A DNA stretch of 64,000 nt, taken from an uncultured Verrucomicrobia subdivision 3 bacterium (GTDB lineage: Bacteria; Verrucomicrobiota; Verrucomicrobiia; Limisphaerales; UBA11358). Under the pieces are notes generated by a model that worked only from the letters and a program-made list of their open reading frames with translations, was not told the origin of the DNA and did no database searches. The position numbers were made by a program, and so were the translations under genes. Location of the stretch: positions 23,106 to 87,105 of the forward strand of contig CAIQKM010000201.1 in the NCBI GenBank assembly GCA_903872345.1. Direction: 5' to 3'. Positions within the stretch are counted from its first letter, which is position 1. The number at the start of each line of letters is the position of its first letter. Below, in pieces: positions 27,311 through 35,200 of the stretch.

Positions 27311-30300
27311 TCATTCGTGAGCGGCGTTCAGAATGGTCACCGGCCCCAGCAAGCCCGACAGAAGCAATGGCGAATGGCTGTTAAAGGGGTTCCGACTGAC
27401 CCAGGTAAACCGCTTTTCGGGCGGCAACGTTTGATCACCGATGAGCCGGTTCGGCCACAGGTTGGCCACCTCGATTTCCAAGTGATTGTCCCCGGCCTGA
27501 ATGGCATCGCTGATATTGACGCGCCAGGGATAACACCAGACCACACCAAGGTCGCGTCCATTCAACCGCACACGCGCCAAATTCTTCACCACTCCCAAGT
27601 CCAGATAATATTTGCCTCCGGGGGTGATGGCTGCCGGCGACACGGAGATGGTTTTCCGATAGACCGCCTTGCCGGAGTAATATTTTATCCCCGGCTCCGC
27701 GCGACCGGTCCAATCCACCAGCGAATCAAACGTCACGGCTTCCGGCCCGCCCCAGCGGGGATCAAAACTCACCTCCCACGGACCGGTCACCGGCTGGCCA
27801 CCACCCAAAACCAGCCAATCATTCTCCGGCGTCCGGTTGGTAAAGCTGTTGCCAGCTTCCGAATATTCCACCCGCAGCTCCTTGACATGGCCAAAGGCGG
27901 GATCCCGGCCAAACTGGTCGCTGTTGGCGATTAAACCAAGCCGCCCGTCGTGCACTTGCGCCGCGACCAAGGCGGTCACATCCATTTCGGCAAACCCATC
28001 CACGGCGGCATAAACGGCTCTTTGAATTTGCAATCCACCTGCCGGTGCCTCCGCCGGTTCCAGCGCTTTCAGTTCGGGGAAGTTGACTCCCTTGGCCACC
28101 GGGTTGCTCGCGGTATGCTTCCGGAAAATGACGAACCAGGATTGCTCCGGCGCGAATCGCAGCGGCACGGTGGTGCGCCCGGCCTGGCTGGTAAACTGCG
28201 GCAAATCGCGCGTCTCGCCGGTCAATGGATCAAATAATTCCGGCTGACGCCCGCTCACGCGGAAGGTGCAGTCGGCCGACACGGTTTTGTCTTCCCGGTT
28301 GGCCAGAAAGTAAATCTCGGCGTCACCGTCATGCCGGTGAGTAAACCGGATTGGCCCGTCGGCCGCAAAATCCGGCGGCGTGTCCATGCGCGCCAAAAGA
28401 TTGGTTACGAGGGCGAAATCGCCGTATTGATCCATCGGCTGCCGCTCCGAAATGCGCCAAAGCACGTGGCCTTTGCCCAAGCGGTGCTCCAGCACCGACC
28501 GGCCGTCGCAATCCCCCCAGATGTCGCGCGCGAGCTGCCGCACTTCCGTATCGCATTCCGGATAATTTTCTAGCCCCGGAGAATGCACCGGCGGTGGCCC
28601 AAAAACTGTGGCCCCGGCGCGCACGAGCTCTTTTATTTTGCGCAACAAACCCGGGGTCATGGCCGCCCGGTCCGGCAAGACCAGCACCCGGTAGGTGGTG
28701 CCGCCCGGGAAAACCAGGTTGCCATTTTTCACCGTGGCGCGTTCGCGCAATGTCTCTGGCGCGCAACCATCGAAATTGTAACCCAAATGGTCCGCCGGCT
28801 TGCCGGTCACGGCGGAGGGCGGCGGACGAAAAACGAAGGGCGCATCCTCGGCGGCCAGGAAGCAGACATCGGCCACGGTCACCCCGCGTTGCAGCAGGAA
28901 CTGGCAGCGAGCCAGGTATTCGTGGTAGGCCGGCACCATGTCCCACCAAGTCTGGGTGCGGTCCCAATGGACGCCGTATGAGCCCATCGTCATCCCCGGC
29001 CGATGATTATTTTCGGGCTGCGCCTGAAAGCGGTGAAAATCGAGCCGGTTTACGCCGAGGCAAAACGCCCAGTCACCCTGCCGTTTGAGGGCGGCGGGAT
29101 CCGCCTTCCAATCCTCTCCGGGCGCGCTTGTGAAGGCTTCGCCCGCCACCATCGGCCGGCCGCAGGTATGCGCAATGGACGAAGCTTCAAAAACGCTGAA
29201 CGCCGAGTCGAAACCCAGATGCCAGAACTCGCACTGCGGCACATCGGCCACCCGGCCCATCGTCAGATCGCCAGCCGGATTCATGTCATAAGGTTCCAGT
29301 GAAAAGGCCAGTCCGTTCCGGTGGGCCAGTTCGGCCAGATGCCCCACGTGGTTGTCCACGGTGAGTTCCTGGGCGGTGTGCCGCAGATCCCACAGAAAGC
29401 GTTCCGTCACGTCACGGCTGCCAACCAACTTGCCCGCCAGCACGGGCAAATAAGGCAACGGATCATAGCCACGGCGCTGACGGAATTCGGCGCGAAATTG
29501 GGGCGACCAGTTTTGCGAGCTCATCTCCCAACTGTCGAAATGCAACATCGTCAGGCCGGCGGTGGGATTGGTGCGTGGACCGATTTTATCCAGCAATTTC
29601 TGCACGTAGTCGGCGAAATGCGCATCCAGTGCGGCACGATCAAACTTGTCAGTCTCAAACCCCAGACCGGGCAACGGCGAAGGCCGTGTCGTCTGGCCGG
29701 TAAGCGTGCGGCCCAATCGCAGAATCGTCCAGTTACCCGCCGGCACCCGCCAGTCGAGCCGGCCATCGGGAGAGAGGCGGCTAGTTAAATCCCGAACATC
29801 GCCGGTTTGAATGCATTCCAGCGGGGATGAGGGCGTGTCATCATGCGACGCCGTCAGAAACGGCTTAACGCCCGGACGCGAGGAAAACGGGGCGCGATAA
29901 TAGAGCGCCTTTTCATCGAGATCGGGAATGCGGTTCGTCCCGGTCGGCGTGGGAAAGGCCAGGACGGCCTCGTCGCGATAAAACTCCTGCCATTGCTTTT
30001 TGAGCTCCGGCGTCAGGGTGCCCTCGCCAAAATAAGGCTCACGCGGACGCGGCTGCGCCAGCAAACCGGAATAGTTTGCCGGCCCCGTGACATTTGTTGC
30101 GCTGGCAACCAAAACCTGCATTGCCAAGTCTGGCGTAATCCAAGGTCCGCCCGTGCCGCACCAGCCGGGACCGGACCCAAGCGCAATTTGCAGATTTCGC
30201 TTTTCCGCCTCGTGGAGGGCGGCCACCATCAAATCCTGCCACTCCGGACTCATGAATTTTACCGGCCCGCGCGGTATGCCCAAATCCACTTCCAAAAAAA

Positions 30301-30559
30301 TCCCGCCGCCAATGCCCGCCGCTTGCATCGCCGCCAAGTCCGCCGTCATGCCCTCGCGTGTCAAATTGCCGTCCATGAAATACCAATACACCCACGGCCG
30401 CGCCGAGGCCGGCGGGGCGGCAAACCCTTGATCCAATAAATCCCCGGCGGTGAAACCGCCGCCTTGTACGGTGCCCGGCCTGCAGAGACCGAACACCAGG
30501 CACAACCAGGCAGCCTGAAACAGCAGATTCCGTTTTCCCCCCATAAAAATGTTGTTCAC
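27311..30559 (-). CDS. GH106-type alpha-L-rhamnosidase (secreted)
   Basis: This 1082-residue secreted protein matches the layout of GH106 alpha-L-rhamnosidases. An N-terminal barrel shows ARPWVYWYFMDGNLTREGM, GIGGGIFLEVDLG, ALGSGPGWCGTGGPWI, MLHFDSWEMSSQNWSPQF and GLAFSLEPYD. The C-terminal beta-domains end with YYLDLGVVKNLARVRLNGRD and ANLWPNRLIGDQ, a typical GH2-like sugar-binding jelly-roll. The start is a GTG at 30559, supported by AAGGAG eight bases upstream; an ATG at 30544 would only shorten the N-terminus before the signal peptide (LLFQAAWLCLVFGLCRPG). It is transcribed away from the mobile-element scar at 30.8-31.0 kb. Rhamnose removal would complement the arabinose- and mannose-active enzymes nearby. 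Confidence 0.85.
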   Translation of the reverse strand: MNNIFMGGKRNLLFQAAWLCLVFGLCRPGTVQGGGFTAGDLLDQGFAAPPASARPWVYWYFMDGNLTREGMTADLAAMQAAGIGGGIFLEVDLGIPRGPVKFMSPEWQDLMVAALHEAEKRNLQIALGSGPGWCGTGGPWITPDLAMQVLVASATNVTGPANYSGLLAQPRPREPYFGEGTLTPELKKQWQEFYRDEAVLAFPTPTGTNRIPDLDEKALYYRAPFSSRPGVKPFLTASHDDTPSSPLECIQTGDVRDLTSRLSPDGRLDWRVPAGNWTILRLGRTLTGQTTRPSPLPGLGFETDKFDRAALDAHFADYVQKLLDKIGPRTNPTAGLTMLHFDSWEMSSQNWSPQFRAEFRQRRGYDPLPYLPVLAGKLVGSRDVTERFLWDLRHTAQELTVDNHVGHLAELAHRNGLAFSLEPYDMNPAGDLTMGRVADVPQCEFWHLGFDSAFSVFEASSIAHTCGRPMVAGEAFTSAPGEDWKADPAALKRQGDWAFCLGVNRLDFHRFQAQPENNHRPGMTMGSYGVHWDRTQTWWDMVPAYHEYLARCQFLLQRGVTVADVCFLAAEDAPFVFRPPPSAVTGKPADHLGYNFDGCAPETLRERATVKNGNLVFPGGTTYRVLVLPDRAAMTPGLLRKIKELVRAGATVFGPPPVHSPGLENYPECDTEVRQLARDIWGDCDGRSVLEHRLGKGHVLWRISERQPMDQYGDFALVTNLLARMDTPPDFAADGPIRFTHRHDGDAEIYFLANREDKTVSADCTFRVSGRQPELFDPLTGETRDLPQFTSQAGRTTVPLRFAPEQSWFVIFRKHTASNPVAKGVNFPELKALEPAEAPAGGLQIQRAVYAAVDGFAEMDVTALVAAQVHDGRLGLIANSDQFGRDPAFGHVKELRVEYSEAGNSFTNRTPENDWLVLGGGQPVTGPWEVSFDPRWGGPEAVTFDSLVDWTGRAEPGIKYYSGKAVYRKTISVSPAAITPGGKYYLDLGVVKNLARVRLNGRDLGVVWCYPWRVNISDAIQAGDNHLEIEVANLWPNRLIGDQTLPPEKRFTWVSRNPFNSHSPLLLSGLLGPVTILNAAHE

Positions 30560-30777
30560 AAGCGCGTCTCCTTATTCAAGCAGAACGGTCCGGTCAACTC
30601 GGCGAGTTTGATGCAATCGCGCCGGTCCATTCCGTTGGTCTGATATAATCTCATGGTTGAGCGGTTAAATTCTGTGAATGCGGGAATGTTGATTGTTTTG
30701 AAGCGCAAAGCAAGAACTTGTCCATACAACGAAATACGCATGAGAGCATAACGCGTGCGATCCGATGAGAAATGACA

Positions 30778-30909
30778 TCAATTGGAATGCCGGGGAAAAC
30801 GGATATCCGCCGGGTTGATACCCAGGCGGCGGGAACTGCCCAGCACCGAATAGATCACCGCGCTGCGTTGGCCCGCCTCGGTCTTGGAGGGTACGAACGC
30901 GGTCTTCAC
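30778..30909 (-). pseudogene. IS66-family transposase C-terminal remnant
   Basis: Read on the minus strand from 30909, the sequence gives VKTAFVPSKTEAGQRSAV, then IYSVLGSSRRLGINPAD and a stop at 30778-30780. This is the conserved C-terminal block of IS66-type transposases (EAGxRSAxIYSLxxSCRRxGINPxxYLRDVLTRLP). After INPAD the frame breaks: the next frame reads VFPGIP, where an intact enzyme would have DVLTRLP. No further transposase sequence is seen on either side, so only a decayed 130-bp tail is left. Part of the 738-bp gene-free gap between the GH106 gene and the prepilin gene. Confidence 0.7.
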
Positions 30910-31030
30910 GGTCACTGCCAGTATTCCCACTACGGGCCTATCCTATTCACGACAGTGACCGCAATGAATGGTGTCGTTATATTCAAATTGCCACTTCAGG
31001 TTGTGGTCACTGCCGTCAATAGGATAGCCC
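30910..31030. repeat. Nested inverted repeats beside the IS66 remnant
   Basis: GGTCACTG occurs at 30910 and 31005 and as its reverse complement CAGTGACC at 30953. A longer imperfect inverted repeat pairs 30934-30963 with 31001-31030 (CTATCCTATT-CACGACAGTGACC against the reverse of GGTCACTGCCGTCAATAGGATAG) around a loop of 37 bp. It could be a MITE-like unit or the terminal part of a lost insertion sequence. No coding sequence is recognisable in it. Confidence 0.6.
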
Positions 31031-31297
31031 TGTCCCACTAATCCGATAGGTGCCCGGAAAATCTTTGGGGACAGTGTTGACTATCTGTCCAACATGACGA
31101 ACCCAGCTACTGTGAACGTCGCTCCCGATCCGCTGTTGATAAATTATGGCACGTTGCTTTCCGTGCAATTTCAGAAAAGTCAGGCTCAACTGTCGATACA
31201 GGGCGAAATTCGCACTGGCTCAGAATGGCTGCGCTCCAATTTCGTTGAGTTTACCGGCAGACAGCTCGCCTTCAGGGCGAGCCGGAATGCCACCGGC
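31031..31297. other. Gene-free stretch downstream of prepilin gene, with a small hairpin
   Basis: No gene is recognisable here on either strand. TGTCCC at 31031 and GGGGACA about 30 bp later form a short inverted pair that may be another element end. A perfect 7-bp hairpin (GCTCGCC-TTCAG-GGCGAGC, 31266-31284) lies just past the stop of the minus-strand prepilin gene. It may stop its transcription, although no T-run follows. Confidence 0.4.
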
Positions 31298-32158
31298 TCA
31301 GGGGTTTTCCTGGCAGGGAAAGCCGTTCTTGATATAGGTGATGTCTTGCAGATAGGGTGCCACGGGAGTCATATGCTGCGTGCCGGTGGCGGCAAACTTT
31401 CTGGTATCTCCGTCCATCCATTTATGACTTTCCGCGTGACCATCGGCGAAACTGAAGGTGCTGCTGACGCCATGATAAACTGCGGGACAATCAACCCAGG
31501 CTGGCGTCAAACGATCAAACGCCCAGGAATTGATATTATCACCGCGATTGTCGTTTTCCTCCACCCATAAAAAACGGTCGCTGGGGTGCATCAGTCCGCT
31601 GGACTTCATGATCGGGGTGGCACCGTCATAGATTCCGGAATCCCCCATTCCTGCCACATAAGCGCCGCCGTTCAAACCGCTCACCCCGGAATAACTGTCG
31701 TAAGCGGTATTGTTGACATTAACATTTCGCATATCACCTGGGCAATGAATAAGCGACGAATTGGGAGCATAATTATATAGCGATCCCTCAACATAGCCCT
31801 CTTGAAATTGCCAGATCGCCAAGGCCAGCCCGGTTAGCCCCGGAGGATTGGGCTTGGTCAGCACCGGCGGCGTGCCCGAAGCCAATGATCCGATGCGCCA
31901 TTCCCATTTGTATGCACAGTTAAAACCGACGGGGGTGTCATTATTGTCCGGCAGATACATCACCCATCCCAGGGCCAGCTGCTTTTGATTGCTGAGACAG
32001 GTGGCGCTCGTGGCCTTTTGCTTGGCCTTGGCCAACGCCGGCAGCAACATCGCCGCCAGGATGGCAATGATGGCGATCACCACGAGCAGTTCGATAAGGG
32101 TGAATCCCGCTGAGCGGCAGCGAGCGGAAGGTATCGTACTGGCAGGAGTCGCTTTCAT
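31298..32158 (-). CDS. Prepilin-type protein with H-X9-DG motif
   Basis: This 286-residue protein has a type IV pilin-like leader: GFTLIELLVVIAIIAIL preceded by a short basic stretch, to be cut before the F by a prepilin peptidase. The membrane helix continues to LPALAKAK. The C-terminal half contains the processing-associated H-X9-DG motif (YHGVSSTFSFADGHAESHKW). Such proteins are abundant in Planctomycetes and Verrucomicrobia and resemble type II secretion pseudopilins, but most have no known role. It is 67 bp downstream of the giant repeat-protein gene with a hairpin between them, so it may have its own promoter or depend on read-through. Confidence 0.9.
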   Translation of the reverse strand: MKATPASTIPSARCRSAGFTLIELLVVIAIIAILAAMLLPALAKAKQKATSATCLSNQKQLALGWVMYLPDNNDTPVGFNCAYKWEWRIGSLASGTPPVLTKPNPPGLTGLALAIWQFQEGYVEGSLYNYAPNSSLIHCPGDMRNVNVNNTAYDSYSGVSGLNGGAYVAGMGDSGIYDGATPIMKSSGLMHPSDRFLWVEENDNRGDNINSWAFDRLTPAWVDCPAVYHGVSSTFSFADGHAESHKWMDGDTRKFAATGTQHMTPVAPYLQDITYIKNGFPCQENP

Positions 32159-32182
32159 AATTTGAGGGTAATCATTTCAGAA

Positions 32183-32214
32183 GCCTGCCGCTGCGTCAAC
32201 CCGCAGCGGCAGGC
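32183..32214 (-). terminator. Hairpin terminator after the beta-strand-repeat gene
   Basis: Perfect 13-bp arms GCCTGCCGCTGCG and CGCAGCGGCAGGC enclose a 6-base loop, 11 bp beyond the stop codon of the minus-strand gene that ends at 32226. The stem is very stable, but the following minus-strand sequence (TTCTGAAATGATT) is only moderately T-rich. Termination is likely but may be partial. Confidence 0.6.
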
Positions 32215-32225
32215 AACGGGATTAA

Positions 32226-35200
32226 TCAAGGATAAGCCAGGCGGTAGAACTCCGTGGGCTTGGTGACGTCAATCGGAATGGTTATCTGGTTGGTGGCGGC
32301 GGACCCGGCCACCGTACCCCAATCGTTTGTGTTCGAGCTGATGCCCGTGAGCAAATGATTGGTCTGAACCAGCAAACGCCAGCCGGTATGATCCGCCGGC
32401 CAGGACAGTTTCAAGCTGCCGCTGCTGACGGTGGCCGTAAGGTTCGTCGGATTCGTGGCGACACCAGAAATCACGGACAGGGTCCCGCTGGCCGGATTCC
32501 AGTTCCAAGCGAGGCCGGACAGTACAGGCAGATTCGTCGCGGCAAAGCTGCCGGAGTAATTGACCGCACTGAACAGCTGATAGGATTGGCCCAAGGCAAA
32601 GGTTCCGCCGAGATTGGTGACGGTGAGCGTACCACCATAGGTCAGCGCGGGCATCCCGGCCACCCGGTCACAGGTGACCGTGCCGGCATTGATATTCATG
32701 TGCGCAGTGCCGCCGGCGGCGAACAGCAAGTTGCTGGTCACATTCAGAATGGTCGGGGCAGCGATCCCCGGGGCCAGCGTGCCGCCGCTGCCGATCTGGA
32801 TGGCGGCGTTGATAGTGCCGCCGCCGCTCAAGGTGGCGCTGCTGCTGACCGTGACATTCGTGCCCGTCCAAGTATTGTTCACCACCAAGGTGCCAGCCGA
32901 TACCGTGGTCGAATTGGTCAGGGAGCCGGCGCCGTTCAGGGTAAGGGTACCCGTACCGAGTTTGATCAAACCGTTGCCGGTAACCGGTCCGTTGATGGTT
33001 CCATTGTAACTCTGAACATTGATGTTCTCGGTGCCAACCAGATTTATCGCACGGCTGGCGTTGAGGGCGATGTTATTGGCGGCGAAGGTTAAGCCGTCGC
33101 TGGCCAGACTGTAGAACTGCGTGTTCGGCTTGTTCCCAACGTTGACCGAGATGCAGTTAGTGGAATTGCCCAAAGCACCGTCGCTGGTGAATGCCAGTGT
33201 GCCAAAATAGACTTCCGGCACGGTCGTAAAGGTGTTGGTCGGATTGTCGAGCAGGATCACGCCACGGTTGTCACCACCGGCTGAGACATTCACCAAGCGA
33301 GTAATCTGGCCGGCCGCTCCGCCCGTCAGCCACCCAGTAAGCCTGACGGTTGTTGCCCCGGAAAGCAGAAATTGGTCGGCCGTTGTATCAGGCGGCAATT
33401 GAATGCTGTTGGCAACAATGTTGGTGCCGCCGGCGGAAAACCAGATCGCGCCCGTACCGTCATTGATGACAACATTTCCCGAACCCAAGCCGTGCAGGGT
33501 CGGGTCACTGACCACCACGGTACCGTTGTTAACGACCGTGCCGCCCGAGTAACTGTTGCTGGCGGTCAGATACAATTTACCGGCACCGTAATCATTGGTC
33601 AGTTTGCCGGTGCCGGAAATGGCGCCCGCAAGGATGACAGACGCGGACGAACTGTTGTCAATGCCACCGTTCCCGGCGATGCTGTTGCTGAGGGTGGCGG
33701 GATACGGTTCCATGAGCAGCACCTGACCGTTATTGGTCAGGCCGCCCGTGCCCAGCAATCCGTCGGCTGAATACCCATCACCCAGTTCGAGGGCACCGGC
33801 ACTGATCGTAGTGGCACCGGACAATGTGTTGGTATTCACCAGGGTCAGCGTGCCCGCGCCTTGTTTGAGCAGCGTGGCCGCACCGCTGATGACGTTGGTC
33901 ATCAACTGGCTAATCGGCGTCGTCCAGATGAGGGAAGCCCCGCTGCTGGTGCGCAAGTTTGACGCCAATTGTCCGTTGGTTGAGGCATTGCCCACCGCGA
34001 GGGTGCCAGCCTTGAGATACACCGCGCCGGTGAACGTGTTGGTATTCAGGATGGTGAGGGTGTTGGTGCCGGTCTTGATCAAAGCGGTGGAACCGGAAAT
34101 GTCGCCACTGCCAACCAGGGTGTAATTTGTGTTGCCGGATACCAGCACAACCGACGGGGTCACGGTGGCAGGAATGGTAACGATGGGATTGGTAAGTCCG
34201 GCGCTGTCAAAAGAAACACCACAACCGTTGGTATAAACGGACGAACCGACTCCCGCCAGCCAGTTGACGGAACCGTTAATGTCCCAGAGGTTGCCGGCGC
34301 CATTGCCCGTCCAGCTCAACAGCGTCGTGGGATAAACCACCAGTTCGAGATTGGTGCCGTCAATTTGAAGATAATCCTGGGCATTGGCCCCCACCAACGT
34401 GAGGTTGGCCACGCTGCCCACCACGCTGCCGGTGCATTGCGCCAAAATATTGGTGCCGCCGCTGATATAACCTTGAATCCGACTGATGCTGATGGTGCCG
34501 CCAGCGGAGAAGTCCATGTTGCCATATACCATGAGCAAATCGTTGCCACTGGCCGGCGAGTTGGTGGTGGAGAGGTCGAATTCCATCACGCCGCCTTGAG
34601 TGACGAGGTCGCCGTTGGTGATGGTCAGAATGCCGGCATCGCCAATTGTACCGGGATTCAAGTAACCGGAACCGGACAGGGTGACCGTCCCATTGATCAG
34701 GCCGGAACCGGTCAGGGAAGCTGAATTCAGGTTGAATGAGCCAGACCAGGGCGACACATCCATCAAACCGTTCGCCGTTACGACGGCTGTCCCCAAGCTG
34801 GCGCCATTTCCCACCAGCAACGTTCCGCCGCTATTGGCGGTGACCGTGCTCGAATTCACGGAGCCGTCGATTTCACAGATTGCGCCCGAATCGACCGTGA
34901 TGGGCGCGGTGAACGCACCGCTCAAAACAAGCCGGCCGCCGCGCACCTCGGTCGGGCCGGTGTTGATGTTATTGCCGGCGAGCGTCAAAGTGCCAATACC
35001 AACCTTCCGAATGCTGAGTTGCGGAGGCGCGGTTCCCGTATTGACGTTGGCATAATCCCGAAAAGTCCCGGCGAACGTTGTGTTCAGATTCAATGCCCCG
35101 ATCTCGGTGGTAACTCCGCCGGTGGTGGTGCCGGCGCCGTTTTTGCATTGAATAATGGCGTTCGCGTTATTGCCCATCAACGCCCCCATGTAATTGGTGG

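Noticed and set aside
30644..30649. Perfect TATAAT on the plus strand upstream of GH106
   Set aside because: It points away from the GH106 gene, has no -35 at normal spacing (GCCGGT), and no plus-strand gene follows.
30772..31570. Small plus-strand open frames in the 30.8-31.6 kb gap
   Set aside because: One runs across the inverted repeats and antisense to the IS66 remnant, the other is antisense to the prepilin gene; neither has protein-like features.
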